DNA from: Cyanothece sp. BG0011
Lineage (GTDB): Bacteria; Cyanobacteriota; Cyanobacteriia; Cyanobacteriales; Microcystaceae
Direction of reading: 5' to 3'
Length of the DNA: 51,178 bases
Assembly: GCF_003013815.1 (NCBI RefSeq)
Contig: NZ_PRLH01000141.1
Location: 1 to 51,178, forward strand
The notes beneath the pieces were generated by a model. It did not search any database. It saw nothing but the letters and a program-made list of their open reading frames with translations, and was not told the origin of the DNA. How positions within the stretch are numbered: the stretch's first letter is position 1; each line of letters opens with the position of its first letter. Position numbers and translations under genes: made by a program. Below are positions 17,411 through 26,991 of the stretch, in pieces.

Positions 17411-17887
17411 ATGAATATTTCTACATTATTCAAATCTCTTCCTGTTTTTGCTTGTTCTACTCTTGTTTGCTTAGCTAATTTTTCTGTAGTGCAAGCTTCC
17501 CCTTTATCCCCATCTAATCCTACTAAACAAATTAGTGATAAGGCAATGCCTACCCATGAAACCAATGGCATTCGTTATCAGTTTGCAGGGTGTAAACAGT
17601 CAGGTGAAAATTTAAGTTGTGCTGTTTTATTAACCAGTTTAACGCAAGATTATGGTATGTATATTCATAACAATGATGTCAGAATAATTGACTTAGGAGG
17701 TAATCAATATTCTCCTCGTATGTTTCAATTTGGTGATTACGGTAATCAATTTCCAAGTGGACGCATTAATTTAGTTAAAGGTGTTCCTTTAAAGATTGTT
17801 GTTCATTTTCAAGGTGTTGGTACTAAAATGAATGGTGCATCTTTATTACAATTTCAAAATAGTCAATTAAAAAATCTGTCTTTTTAA
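17411..17887 (+). CDS. Secreted protein of unknown function
   Basis: 158 residues. Residues 1-29 form a signal peptide (hydrophobic LPVFACSTLVCLANFSVV, then VQASP as a cleavage-like site). The mature part has the look of a beta-sandwich: alternating hydrophobic strands, two cysteines in GCKQSGENLSCAVLLTS that could form a disulfide, and a block DLGGNQYSPRMFQFG. The pattern resembles small domains mediating protein contacts on cyanobacterial cell surfaces, but I do not recognise a named family. It stands alone, followed by a good terminator at 17,896. Confidence 0.7.
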   Translation: MNISTLFKSLPVFACSTLVCLANFSVVQASPLSPSNPTKQISDKAMPTHETNGIRYQFAGCKQSGENLSCAVLLTSLTQDYGMYIHNNDVRIIDLGGNQYSPRMFQFGDYGNQFPSGRINLVKGVPLKIVVHFQGVGTKMNGASLLQFQNSQLKNLSF

Positions 17888-17895
17888 AATTTCTG

Positions 17896-17922
17896 AGGTA
17901 GGTATTGCCTACCTTACTATTT
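17896..17922 (+). terminator. Rho-independent terminator of the secreted-protein gene
   Basis: Stem aggtagg (17896-17902) / cctacct (17908-17914) with a 5-nt loop, closely followed by a T-rich tail. Confidence 0.7.
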
Positions 17923-17974
17923 TTTTGTAGTGCATTCTCTACAAGAGACTAAATAGACTAACATCCCTTAATTT

Positions 17975-18200
17975 AAGACGATAGGGTGGGCAAGTCAAAA
18001 ACTTATCTAAATTAACTTCATCCTTAAAAACCTTGCCCACCTTACAAAATTCGTTATTATTGCTTTAGGAACAGTCTCTAAACACATAGACGGTAGGGTG
18101 GGCAAGTCAAAAACTTATCTAAATTAACTTCATCCTTAAAAACCTTGCCCACCTTACAAAATTCGTTATTATTGCTTTAGGAACAGTCTCTAAACACATA
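17975..18200. repeat. Tandem duplication, two copies of about 112 bp, each with an inverted repeat
   Basis: Two near-identical copies lie head to tail (about 17975-18087 and 18088-18200), differing by a base or two. Within each, ggtgggcaag is matched by cttgcccacc some 40 bp on, so each copy can form a stem-loop. This fills the 323-bp gap between the secreted-protein gene and the gamma-glutamyltransferase; no gene is seen. Confidence 0.85.
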
Positions 18201-18210
18201 GCATAGCTTC

Positions 18211-19803
18211 TTAATAACCTAATGCTAAACCATCAGCCCGAGGTTCGGAACCTGCTATAAAAATACCGTTATTTTTTAAGATTATTTGACCTTTTCCAAA
18301 CATGGTTTCAGGGGCTAATTTAACATCATGACATCGTTGTTTTAACCCTTGAACTATTTCAGGAGGTGTACCCCTTTCTAAAAGTATTCTATTTCCTTCT
18401 AAAAATCGCCATCTAGGGGCATCTAAAGCAGCTTGAGGATTCATTTGATAATCAGTTAAATTGACAACCATTTGTAGGTGTCCTTGGGGTTGCATCGGCG
18501 CACCCATTACTCCAAACGAGCCAATGGGTTGATTATCTTTGGTTAAAAATCCAGGAATAATAGTATGAAAAGGTCGTTTATTAGGTGCGATTTCATTAGG
18601 ATGACCTTTTTCTAAGGTAAAAGCTGATCCTCGATTATGTAAAGAAATTCCTGTTTCTGGAACTAAAATGCCACTACCAAAACTATCATAATTAGATTGA
18701 ATAAAAGACACCATTAACTCTGAATCTGCGGTACATAGATAAACCGTTCCTCCTTGGGGAATTCCAGGATTAGCTAAAGAAATAGCTTGATGAGTAATTA
18801 ATTTTTGACGCTGTTTTGCATAATTTTTATTCAATAAATTTTTATTAGAAATGTTCATGTAATCAGCATCACTAACATAAGTGTAAGCATCAGCAAAAGC
18901 TAATTTCATCGCTTCTATTTGATAGTGAAAACTTTCGATAGAATCACGATTATACTGTTCAAGGTTGAAATTTTCTACAATATTTAAAGCCATTAATGCA
19001 GCAATTCCTTGGCTATTTGGGGGCATTTCCCATACTTTCAATTGTTTGTATTCAGTGACAATAGGGTCAACCCATAAAGGGGTATGACTAGCTAAATCTT
19101 CAGCTGTTACATAACCTCCTGTATCGGCTGCAAAATTGTTTATTTTTTCAGCTATTTTTCCTGTATAAAAACTCTCTCCTCCTGTCTTAGCAATCTCTTC
19201 TAAGGTTTCAGCATGGAGAGAACTACCCCATATTTCTCCTGCTTTCGGCGCACAATCTTTAGGAAAGAAAACTTGTTTAAAATATTGATATTCGGGTCTT
19301 TTTTTAGTGAGATAAACTGCTTCTTTGCGTCGCCATATTGCTGCGGTAACTGGAGAAACAGGAAAGCCATTTTTAGCGTAACGAATGGCAGGAATAAACA
19401 ACTGTTCAAAGGGTAATTTTCCCCAACGGTTCCATACCTCGTACCACACAGAAACTGCCCCCGGAACCGTTACCGTTAACCAGCCTAACTCTGGCATTTT
19501 TTCTAAACTCGAAAAAGCGTCTAATGATAAATGTTTCGGGCTTTTTCCTGACCCATTAATTCCTTGTAACTTTCCATCCCAAACTAAAGCAAAAGCATCA
19601 CCCCCGATACCATTAGAAGTGGGTTCAACTACGGTCAAAGTAATAGCAGTAGCAATAGCAGCATCAACGGCATTTCCTCCTGCTTGAAACATTTCGATTC
19701 CTGCTAACGTAGCTAAGGGTTGACTGGTAGCAACAGCGCAATTTTTAGCTAAAATAACACGGCGTTGAGAACCATAAGGATAAGCATTCAGATTAAATTG
19801 CAT
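18211..19803 (-). CDS. ggt: Gamma-glutamyltransferase family protein
   Basis: 530 residues. GGTs transfer or hydrolyse the gamma-glutamyl group of glutathione and related compounds after autocatalytic cleavage in front of a Thr. The predicted nucleophile is Thr353 in PQGGTVYLCTAD. Other hallmarks are AGGNAVDAAIAT, the GIGGDAFALVWDG block, MPPNSQGIAAL, and GAPMQPQGHLQ toward the C-terminus. There is no signal peptide, so a cytosolic location is likely, as in YwrD-type members; the processing region lacks the usual THFSVVD wording, which also suggests this branch. Stands alone on its strand. Confidence 0.88.
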   Translation of the reverse strand: MQFNLNAYPYGSQRRVILAKNCAVATSQPLATLAGIEMFQAGGNAVDAAIATAITLTVVEPTSNGIGGDAFALVWDGKLQGINGSGKSPKHLSLDAFSSLEKMPELGWLTVTVPGAVSVWYEVWNRWGKLPFEQLFIPAIRYAKNGFPVSPVTAAIWRRKEAVYLTKKRPEYQYFKQVFFPKDCAPKAGEIWGSSLHAETLEEIAKTGGESFYTGKIAEKINNFAADTGGYVTAEDLASHTPLWVDPIVTEYKQLKVWEMPPNSQGIAALMALNIVENFNLEQYNRDSIESFHYQIEAMKLAFADAYTYVSDADYMNISNKNLLNKNYAKQRQKLITHQAISLANPGIPQGGTVYLCTADSELMVSFIQSNYDSFGSGILVPETGISLHNRGSAFTLEKGHPNEIAPNKRPFHTIIPGFLTKDNQPIGSFGVMGAPMQPQGHLQMVVNLTDYQMNPQAALDAPRWRFLEGNRILLERGTPPEIVQGLKQRCHDVKLAPETMFGKGQIILKNNGIFIAGSEPRADGLALGY

Positions 19804-19806
19804 AAT

Positions 19807-19841
19807 TTTAGAATTTAGAATTTAGAATTTAGAATTTAGAA
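19807..19841. repeat. Short tandem repeat, five copies of a 7-bp unit
   Basis: The heptamer tttagaa is repeated five times head to tail just upstream of the gamma-glutamyltransferase start, in the leader of that gene. Heptameric short tandem repeats of this kind are common in cyanobacterial intergenic DNA. Confidence 0.85.
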
Positions 19842-20002
19842 TTTATTTTTTTGCTCATTTTGTATTCCTCATTATTGTCATTCTCCACCCTACAAACTTT
19901 TACCTATTTAAAAACGATCTAAAAAAATCCTAATGAATTATCCTTGCTCTTAACTCCTACCATAAAATTGACGGCAACAGAAACATAAAATCATAAAAAT
20001 TG

Positions 20003-21181
20003 ATGGAAACTACCATAAAAATTAATCCTAAACCTGATACACCCAAAGATGAAACATTTATCAATATACTTTCTGATAAAGGGGCAAACGTTATCCTCGG
20101 TGAACAAACAGCCGAAAGTTTAGTTATACCTCTCGAACCTTCTCCTACCACTATGTTTGGTCCGAGAGGGGCCTGTTTAGTCTCTGAAAATGGTCCATTA
20201 TGGGTGTGTGATACCGGTCATCATCGCCTATTAGGGTGGAGACATCGCCCCGAAACCGACGGTCAACCGGCAGACTGGGTGATTGGTCAACCGGACTTTT
20301 ACCACGAAGGACAAAACGCCAAAGGAACCCCCCAAGCTAATACGGTGAGTGTTCCTACAGGAATATGCGTTTGTGGGGAAGGGTTAGCAGTAGCGGATGC
20401 TTGGAATCATCGGGTGTTAATTTGGAAACAATTGCCACACAATAATAATATTCCTGCGGATATTGTTTTAGGACAAGCCGATTTTCACCATAACCAAGTT
20501 AACCGAGGGGAAACGGACACCGCGGCCGATAGAATGCACTGGCCCTATGGAGTGATGTATCATCAAGGACGGTTATTTGTGGCTGATACGGGTAACCGTC
20601 GGGTGTTGGTATGGAATGAACGACCCACCCGTAACGGACAACCAGCAGATTATGTTCTCGGACAAGAGAATATGAACCGACGAGACGAAAACGGGGGAGG
20701 AAGTCCCACTGCGAGTAGTCTACGGTGGCCCCATGCTTTGGCTATTTGGCAAGATAACTTAGTGTTGGCCGATGCGGGTAATAATCGTTTAATGATATGG
20801 GAAGGAATACCTACGGAAAATAATGTCCCTTGTCGTCTAGTATTAGGACAAAGCAACTTTCAAGGGGCCGAGTTAAATCAAGGTGGCTATTTTCCCACCC
20901 CTAGCAGCCTCAGTATGCCCTATGGAGTGGCAGTGATGGGTCAATGGTTAATTGCTGCGGATACGGCTAATTCTCGCCTAGTCGGATGGACTGAGGAATT
21001 AATGACGGGGAAAGTTGCCCAGGGGTTAACTGGACAATCTCATTTTGGTAGTAAGAGTGAAAACCGTTCTTATGGTGGGCCGACTCGTCAAAGTTTAAGC
21101 TGGCCCTATGGTATTACAGTTTGCGGTCAGACGGCGGTTATTGCTGATTCTGGTAATAACCGTGTTCTATTGTGGAGATGA
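20003..21181 (+). CDS. NHL-repeat beta-propeller protein
   Basis: 392 residues from ATG 20003 (a TTG lies directly before it). Six NHL-type blades can be read by their Ala/Cys-Asp-x-x-Asn/His-x-Arg cores: WVCDTGHHRLLGW, VADAWNHRVLIW, VADTGNRRVLVW, LADAGNNRLMIW, AADTANSRLVGW and IADSGNNRVLLW, spaced about 55-65 residues, often after a W-P-Y-G-V/I block. A VLGQ/IGQ phrase recurs between blades. No signal peptide or membrane helix is seen. Such propellers are binding scaffolds; ligand and partners are unknown. tRNA-Ser lies downstream on the other strand. Confidence 0.88.
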   Translation: METTIKINPKPDTPKDETFINILSDKGANVILGEQTAESLVIPLEPSPTTMFGPRGACLVSENGPLWVCDTGHHRLLGWRHRPETDGQPADWVIGQPDFYHEGQNAKGTPQANTVSVPTGICVCGEGLAVADAWNHRVLIWKQLPHNNNIPADIVLGQADFHHNQVNRGETDTAADRMHWPYGVMYHQGRLFVADTGNRRVLVWNERPTRNGQPADYVLGQENMNRRDENGGGSPTASSLRWPHALAIWQDNLVLADAGNNRLMIWEGIPTENNVPCRLVLGQSNFQGAELNQGGYFPTPSSLSMPYGVAVMGQWLIAADTANSRLVGWTEELMTGKVAQGLTGQSHFGSKSENRSYGGPTRQSLSWPYGITVCGQTAVIADSGNNRVLLWR

Positions 21182-21247
21182 AAGCCTAGTCAATATCTTA
21201 GTCGCAACTCTCGATGACTGCCGAGTCACTCTTCAAACTTCTGAGAA

Positions 21248-21334
21248 CGGAGAGGGAGGGATTCGAACCCTCGTTAAAGTTTCCCCTAAACAGCATTTCC
21301 AGTGCTGCGCCTTCAACCACTCGGCCACCTCTCC
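21248..21334 (-). tRNA. tRNA-Ser(GGA)
   Basis: An 87-nt sequence on the minus strand folds as a class II tRNA. The acceptor stem ggagagg pairs with cctctcc, the D-arm begins with ggccgagtgg, the anticodon loop holds GGA (ctggaaa), a long variable arm follows, and the T-loop is ggttcgaatcc. The long variable arm and anticodon agree on serine. CCA is not encoded. Confidence 0.95.
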
Positions 21335-21667
21335 TTATGGGGTCACAAATATTAATTGTACACCACTGATAAACTTTTTTTAACCCTTTTTTCGAGAAAA
21401 TTGTCAGTAAATCATAACTTAACTAACCTCAAACAACAGTCAAGCACCGAACAGACAAGGGTTACAGTGATCTGTTATGGTAACTTAACGGGTCATTGCT
21501 TTTTTTCTCAGTTACTAACCCAATCTTGTCAAGTTTTTTTAAAAAAATTAATATTATGAGGAAAATTACCCTTAAATTGTTACATTACTTAACGGAACTA
21601 GCTTTTTACCCCCAAAAGATTGCAAAATGTAAAGAGAAGGCTAACCCAATCGCCCCTTGAATCTACT
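21335..21667. other. Intergenic region upstream of cytochrome cM
   Basis: 333 bp between tRNA-Ser and the cytM-like start. AT-rich, with a T-run/A-run near 21534-21548. No convincing gene, hairpin terminator or repeat seen; it presumably carries the cytM promoter and, on the other strand, the tRNA promoter. Confidence 0.5.
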
Positions 21668-22042
21668 GTGACTGAAGAGTTAATCCAACCCAAGGATGCT
21701 ATCCAACGACTAATCCTAATTATTTTAGGCATGATTTTTCTGGCTATCGTTATGGTAGTCGGTTGGTATCTTCATCAAATTTCTGATCCCTACATCAATG
21801 ATGTGTTATCCCGTCAAGGAGATATAAGTCGGGGACAGGCGATTTTTGAGATTAATTGTGCTGGTTGTCATGGGATAGACGCAGATGGAATTGTCGGACC
21901 GAGTTTGCATCGTGTTCAAAAGCATAAATCTAAACTCAGTTTAATCCAACAAGTGATTAGTGGAAAAACCCCACCGATGCCAAAATTTCAACCCAATCCC
22001 CAGGAAATGGCCGATTTATTAAGTTATTTAGAAGAATTGTAA
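21668..22042 (+). CDS. cytM: Cytochrome cM-like membrane-anchored c-type cytochrome
   Basis: 124 residues from GTG 21668; a TTG at 21620 opens the frame further up but adds 16 residues of no evident character. An N-terminal uncleaved hydrophobic anchor (LILIILGMIFLAIVMVVGW) is followed by a single class I haem-c domain with CAGCH as the covalent haem site and PPMPKF carrying the axial Met. The block RGQAIFEINCAGCHG and the C-terminal EMADLLSYLEEL match cytochrome cM, a cyanobacterial protein implicated in suppressing respiration or photosynthesis under particular conditions. It ends convergently with topA across a strong hairpin. Confidence 0.85.
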   Translation: MTEELIQPKDAIQRLILIILGMIFLAIVMVVGWYLHQISDPYINDVLSRQGDISRGQAIFEINCAGCHGIDADGIVGPSLHRVQKHKSKLSLIQQVISGKTPPMPKFQPNPQEMADLLSYLEEL

Positions 22043-22048
22043 CAACTA

Positions 22049-22075
22049 TGTCGGATAGATTGATCCTATCCGACA
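22049..22075. terminator. Hairpin terminator between convergent cytM and topA
   Basis: Perfect 10-bp stem (tgtcggatag at 22049-22058, ctatccgaca at 22066-22075), 7-nt loop. No long T-run follows on either side, so efficiency is uncertain. Confidence 0.6.
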
Positions 22076-22082
22076 AGTAACC

Positions 22083-24728
22083 TTAAGAGTTTGTCTTTTT
22101 CGGGGTGCTGGTTTTACTTTTCGTGGTTCGTTTTGTGGTCGTTTTCTTAGTTTTGCTAGTGCTTTTACGGGTGGTTTTCTTCTTAGTAGAGGCTTTGGCT
22201 GCTAACAATTCTAAGGCCTTTTCTAAGGTAATGCTTTCAACGGTTTCCCCTTCGGGTAGACCAGCATTGACCTTACCATGTTTGACGTAAACCCCATAAG
22301 GACCTTCGTAAACATTAACCGCTTGTTGATCGTCAGGATGAACCCCCAACTCTTTTAAAGGTTTCTTGGTACGACCGCCACCCCGTCCTTTTTTGGGTTG
22401 GGCCAATAATTCTAAAGCCCGTTCTAAGGTCACCGTTAAGACATCATCCTCTTTTTTGAGCGATCGATAGTCTTTGCCATTTTTCCCTTGATCATGAACC
22501 ACATAGGGGCCAAAGCGTCCGATACTGGCTTTAATTTTTGCTCCAGTCTCAGGATGAGTTCCCAATAAACGGGGTAAGGCCAATAATCCCACCGCCATGT
22601 CTAGGGTGACAGTTTCAACATTAGTTCCTTTGGGTAAAGAAGCCCGTTTTGGTTTTTTATTTTCCTCTGTGACTTCTCCTAACTGAACATAGGGACCGTA
22701 ACTACCGATCAAAACATAAATCGGTTCACCGGTTTCCGGGTGTAACCCTAACTTCTCAGGGCCTTCAGTTTTTTGCTTCAATAACTTATTAACTTGTTCC
22801 GGATTAAGATCCGAAGGGGTTAAGTCAGCCGGGATAGAGGCGGTAATTTTCTCTTCCCCGTCCAAAACTTCAACATAAGGACCAAACTTACCAATTTTCA
22901 CCGTTGCGTCTAAATTGTCCAAATTAATGGCTTTAGCCACCCCTGGATCAATTTGATCCACTCGTACTTTAACTTGAGTGTCTAACCCTTCTTCTCCTGA
23001 ATAGAATTTTTGGAGATAGGGAACCCATTGAGCTTCCCCTGTGGCAATTTCGTCGAGGGTTTGCTCCATTTTTGAGGTAAATTTTGTATCCACCAAGTCA
23101 GGAAAATGGTTTTCCAGTAAATTTACCACGGCAAAGGCGGTAAACGTAGGCACTAACGCCTTACTCCGCATTTGAGCATAACCGCGATCGCGGATCGTCC
23201 CGATAATACTGGCGTAGGTACTGGGCCGGCCCACCCCTTCTCCTTCCAACATTTTCACTAAAGACGCTTCGGTATACCGCGCCGGGGGTTGGGTTTCGTG
23301 GCCCAAGACATCTAATTCTTTGCAGTCCGGGTGATCCCCTTCTGCTAGGGGCGGTAAGATCACCTCTTGATCTTCGATCGCTGCATCGGGATCATCAGAC
23401 CCTTCCACATAAGCCCTGAAAAAGCCAGGAAAATCGATTCGTTTACCAGAGGAGCGAAACCCTGCGTCTTCTACGTCCAAAAGAACGCTAATCTGAGTTA
23501 ATTTGGCGTTAGCCATCTGACAAGCGACGGTACGCTTCCAAATGAGGTCATACAGGGCAAATTCTTGTCCCGATAACCCGGTTTCTTGGGGCGTGCGAAA
23601 ACGGTTGCCGGCCGGGCGAATGGCTTCATGGGCCTCTTGGGCGCCTTTGCTTTTGGTGGTGTATTGTCGGGGTTTTGGACTTAAATATTCCTTGCCATAT
23701 TTTTCTTCAACGCAGGTTCTCGCTGCTTTAATGGCTTCATCAGACAAGTGAACCGAGTCAGTCCGCATATAGGTGATATAACCTTCTTCATAGAGTTTTT
23801 GAGCAATGCGCATGGTATCTCGCGCTGATATGCTCAATTTGCGGTTTGATTCTTGTTGGAGGGTGGAGGTGGTAAAGGGGGCGTAAGGTTTACGGGTGGT
23901 GGCTTTTTCTTCTTTTTTGGTAACGGTCCAAGTTTTCCCGTCTAATCTTTCTTTAAGGGTGTTGGCTTCTTGTTCGTTGAGCAGCACCACATCGCGCCCC
24001 TGAGCAATTTTCCCGGTGTTGGGGTCAAAATCTGACCCTGTGGCGATTTTCTTGCCTCCTAGGGTGATTAATTTGGCTTCAAAGGGACTGTTTTCCTTTT
24101 CGAGTAAGGCTTTAAGATCCCAATAACCCCCAGATTGGAACGCCAGGCGATCGCGTTCCCGTTGCACTAATAACCGTACGGCCACGGATTGAACCCGTCC
24201 GGCAGACAGTCCCCAAGCGATTTTTTTCCAGAGTAGAGGAGAGAGGGTGTAACCGTATAAACGGTCTAAAATTCTTCTGGTTTCTTGGGCGTGAACTAAG
24301 TTTTCGTCAATATCCCGACAATTTTGGAGGGATTTTTGAATGGCTTCACGGGTAATTTCGTGGAACACCATCCGTTTAATAGGGACTTTGGGCTTGAGAA
24401 GTTGTAATAAATGCCAACTGATGCTTTCCCCTTCTCTATCTTCGTCAGTGGCTAAGATCAATTCATCTGCGCTTTTTAAGGCTGATTTTAACCCCTGAAC
24501 CACCTTTTTTTTGCCCTTGGGGATAACATAAATGGGTTCAAAGCCATTTTCTACATTGACCCCTAGGTTTGCCCAGTCTTTATCTTTGTAAGAGGGTGGT
24601 ATTTCATCGGCCGAGGCCGGGAGATCTCGAACATGGCCCATGGATGCCTCCACTTGGTATCCTTGGGGTAAATAATTTCTAATGGTACGGGCTTTGGTGG
24701 GTGATTCAACAATAACAAGGGTTGACAT
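22083..24728 (-). CDS. topA: DNA topoisomerase I
   Basis: 881 residues; relaxes negative supercoils by single-strand passage. The Toprim domain opens the protein ([13 protein letters not shown], with acidic metal ligands in [11 protein letters not shown]). The central type IA domain has the catalytic tyrosine in [12 protein letters not shown]. In place of C-terminal Cys4 zinc fingers there are four repeats centred on G-P-Y-V ([40 protein letters not shown]), a C-terminal layout known in other bacteria, ending in a roughly 35-residue Lys/Thr/Ser-rich tail that probably grips DNA. The gene stands alone; upstream is a 556-bp gap. Confidence 0.96.
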   Translation of the reverse strand: MSTLVIVESPTKARTIRNYLPQGYQVEASMGHVRDLPASADEIPPSYKDKDWANLGVNVENGFEPIYVIPKGKKKVVQGLKSALKSADELILATDEDREGESISWHLLQLLKPKVPIKRMVFHEITREAIQKSLQNCRDIDENLVHAQETRRILDRLYGYTLSPLLWKKIAWGLSAGRVQSVAVRLLVQRERDRLAFQSGGYWDLKALLEKENSPFEAKLITLGGKKIATGSDFDPNTGKIAQGRDVVLLNEQEANTLKERLDGKTWTVTKKEEKATTRKPYAPFTTSTLQQESNRKLSISARDTMRIAQKLYEEGYITYMRTDSVHLSDEAIKAARTCVEEKYGKEYLSPKPRQYTTKSKGAQEAHEAIRPAGNRFRTPQETGLSGQEFALYDLIWKRTVACQMANAKLTQISVLLDVEDAGFRSSGKRIDFPGFFRAYVEGSDDPDAAIEDQEVILPPLAEGDHPDCKELDVLGHETQPPARYTEASLVKMLEGEGVGRPSTYASIIGTIRDRGYAQMRSKALVPTFTAFAVVNLLENHFPDLVDTKFTSKMEQTLDEIATGEAQWVPYLQKFYSGEEGLDTQVKVRVDQIDPGVAKAINLDNLDATVKIGKFGPYVEVLDGEEKITASIPADLTPSDLNPEQVNKLLKQKTEGPEKLGLHPETGEPIYVLIGSYGPYVQLGEVTEENKKPKRASLPKGTNVETVTLDMAVGLLALPRLLGTHPETGAKIKASIGRFGPYVVHDQGKNGKDYRSLKKEDDVLTVTLERALELLAQPKKGRGGGRTKKPLKELGVHPDDQQAVNVYEGPYGVYVKHGKVNAGLPEGETVESITLEKALELLAAKASTKKKTTRKSTSKTKKTTTKRTTKSKTSTPKKTNS

Positions 24729-24973
24729 AATCGTTGTTAATAATCAAGCAAGTTTAGCGGATTTGATCTAAGCCTGGGTAATGGACTTATTCCTAGCTTA
24801 TCAATTACCACAAAAGGTTATAAGGAAAATCTATTATAGAGAATTATCTCTCATTACGATAATAGAGATTTTTGATAAGTTTGTTGACCTCTTTTAGGTA
24901 ACTTACCACGAGGTTTAGTTAAGTAATGCCTAATTTAATGGGAATTTTCGGGTGTGGGCTGTGGGGAGTTGGG

Positions 24974-25183
24974 CAATACTGCGTAGGTTTTGGATTTTGA
25001 CTTTTCTTTAAGGCAAGCAGAGGAGCAGGGAGACCTTCGCTGAGGAGAGGGCTTTTCGGTTTTCTCCCCCGCAAGAAAGCTCCCTTCTCCTCGCGCGTTC
25101 ACGCTTGTCGGGGAACCCGACCGGGGTCGCTCGTCTCCCTTGAAGTCTCAACTAGGGTTTTGAGTAAAACCTGAGTAGTATTG
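24974..25183. repeat. MITE-like element, family 1, copy A
   Basis: The gap 24,729-25,284 holds no gene. Within it an 18-bp terminal inverted repeat (24974-24991 against 25166-25183, 15 of 18 matching) bounds about 210 bp that is rich in GC and in alternating purine/pyrimidine blocks. The 20-bp segment at 25121-25140 is identical to 36323-36342, which lies in a second such element (36,080-36,383). Both copies also share ctcgcgcgttc-like and ctaaactagg/tcaactaggg-like segments. No transposase reading frame, so non-autonomous. Confidence 0.7.
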
Positions 25184-25214
25184 GGATTTGGGGGTGAGAC
25201 AGAGGGATTAAGAG

Positions 25215-25262
25215 AAAAATGCAAGAATTTTCTCGCTTTTTTACCGAAAATCTTGCATTTTT
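25215..25262 (-). terminator. Terminator of the epimerase/ABC operon
   Basis: 12-bp perfect stem (25215-25226 with 25251-25262), extended past a one-base bulge, A/T-rich at both ends. It lies 23 bp beyond the epimerase stop, correctly placed to end the minus-strand operon. Confidence 0.65.
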
Positions 25263-25284
25263 ACCCTAAGTTTCCCTAGTTTTT

Positions 25285-26217
25285 CTAGACATTGGAATAA
25301 ATACTATTGCGGAGAATGGTATAACCTTTAATTAATTCTCGAATTCCCCGACTTAAAGGCCATTCTGGTTCAAACCCTGTTTTGAGAATGCGCGCATTAG
25401 AGACAATATAGTCTCGTTTGTCGGGATCTTCGCCAATGGGCGCTTCTAAATAGACAAATTTAGGTAAATATTTTTTTATTTCAGCGCATAATTCTAATTT
25501 AGAGAGATTGGCATCTTCTAAACCCACGTTGTAGGGTTTGCCTTTCATGGTTTCAAAATTTTCAATCCCATGGACAAAGACTTTAGCGACATCTCGAATA
25601 TGAATATAATTCCGCTTAAAATGCCCTTCAAAAATGACCACAGCGCGATCGTAAAAAGCACGATAAACAAAGTCATTAACCAACAAATCAACCCGCATTC
25701 TCGGGGACATTCCGAACACAGTGGCCAGTCGGAAGGTCATACTATTTTCCCGTTCTAAAACCGCTTTTTCGGCTTCGACTTTGGTGGTTCCGTACAGAGA
25801 AATGGGACGTAACGGAGACTCTTCTGTACAGAATTTACCGGATTCTCCAATGCCATAACCACTATTGGTCACAGGCATTAAAATCCGTTGTTGAGGACTC
25901 GCTAAATCACAAATCATTTTAACCGCTTCGTAGTTAACGGTACGGGTTCCCACTTCATCCCGACTACATAGGGGCGCACCCACCAAAGCAGCTAAGGGGA
26001 TAATTACATCAGCGTCTTTGAGTAATTCTTTGATTAAAGATTCATTACGACAGTCTCCCCGTACCACATTAAAGGTGTCATACTGACAGCAATCAGCCAA
26101 ACTATTTTGGCCAAACATAAAACTGTCTAATACGGTCACTTCATAGCCTTGGGCCAATAAAGTTGGGGTTAAAATCGAGCCAATATAGCCCGCACCCCCA
26201 GTAATTAAAATTTTCAT
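25285..26217 (-). CDS. NAD-dependent epimerase/dehydratase (extended SDR)
   Basis: 310 residues. N-terminal Rossmann motif GGAGYIG, with LVRGDCR-like second strand, a nucleotide-sugar-epimerase type catalytic tyrosine region (LYGTTKVEAEK: Tyr-x-x-x-Lys) and NYIHIRDVA. It likely acts on a nucleotide-activated sugar in the cytosol; substrate unresolved. The ATG overlaps the stop of the upstream ABC ATPase by 4 bp (ATGA), so the three genes 25,285-27,804 form one operon in which a modified sugar is probably made for the exported polymer. Confidence 0.87.
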   Translation of the reverse strand: MKILITGGAGYIGSILTPTLLAQGYEVTVLDSFMFGQNSLADCCQYDTFNVVRGDCRNESLIKELLKDADVIIPLAALVGAPLCSRDEVGTRTVNYEAVKMICDLASPQQRILMPVTNSGYGIGESGKFCTEESPLRPISLYGTTKVEAEKAVLERENSMTFRLATVFGMSPRMRVDLLVNDFVYRAFYDRAVVIFEGHFKRNYIHIRDVAKVFVHGIENFETMKGKPYNVGLEDANLSKLELCAEIKKYLPKFVYLEAPIGEDPDKRDYIVSNARILKTGFEPEWPLSRGIRELIKGYTILRNSIYSNV

Positions 26218-26984
26218 AGATGATTATGTAATTCTAATGTTGAATTTTCTTGAACAGAGATCAGATAACGATGAATCGCTTCATCGGTATCGCCAATAAA
26301 GCGAACTTTGCCTTGATCGAGCCAAATCGCGCGATCGCAAGATTGTTGAATGAAATCCAATCCATGGGAAACCACTAAAATCGTTGTATGATGTCCCCAT
26401 AATCTATCCATCCGCTTTTGACATTTATGCTTAAAGCTTTCATCGCCAACGGATAACACTTCATCTAGGATTAAGATATCTGGCTCGACATCTGTCGCAA
26501 TGGAAAACCCTAAACGGGCAGTCATCCCTGAAGAAAGAGCTTTAACCGGAGCTAAGCTATAGTCCGTTAAATCGGCAAACTCTAAAATAGAGGCCACACG
26601 CTCTTTCATCTCTTGACGAGGGAAGCCTAACATAACGCCGTAAAGAATTATATTATCAGTTACGGACAATTCTCCGTCAAATCCTGCCCCTAATTCTATC
26701 AAGGGTGCGATTTCGCCCTTAACCCGAATTTGGCCGGATGTGGGTTCTAAAATCCCTGTGATCACTTTGAGTAGGGTGGATTTTCCTGACCCATTAGCGC
26801 CGATGATACCGATTTTTTCCCCAGCATGAACCGTCAGATTAATACGGTCAAGAATTAATTTTCTTGACGGTTGACGGTATTTCCCCTCTAACATAGATAG
26901 GATGGTTTTCTTTAAATCATAAGAAAACTCTTCTTGGGTTCTACGCCATAGGGAAACTTGATCGAGTCTAATTGCTTCTACCAT
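26214..26984 (-). CDS. ABC transporter ATPase, polysaccharide/teichoic-acid export type (Wzt/TagH-like)
   Basis: 256 residues. Walker A GANGSGKST, signature ALSSGMTARLGF (the LSSGM wording is typical of polysaccharide exporters), Walker B ILILDEVLSVGD, and switch His in VVSHGLDF. The N-terminal RRTQEEFSYDLKK stretch and lack of a C-terminal carbohydrate-binding domain resemble TagH/short Wzt forms. It pairs with the permease gene starting 7 bp before it. Together they would drive export of an O-antigen-like or sheath polysaccharide across the inner membrane. Confidence 0.93.
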   Translation of the reverse strand: MVEAIRLDQVSLWRRTQEEFSYDLKKTILSMLEGKYRQPSRKLILDRINLTVHAGEKIGIIGANGSGKSTLLKVITGILEPTSGQIRVKGEIAPLIELGAGFDGELSVTDNIILYGVMLGFPRQEMKERVASILEFADLTDYSLAPVKALSSGMTARLGFSIATDVEPDILILDEVLSVGDESFKHKCQKRMDRLWGHHTTILVVSHGLDFIQQSCDRAIWLDQGKVRFIGDTDEAIHRYLISVQENSTLELHNHL

Positions 26985-26991
26985 TTAACCT

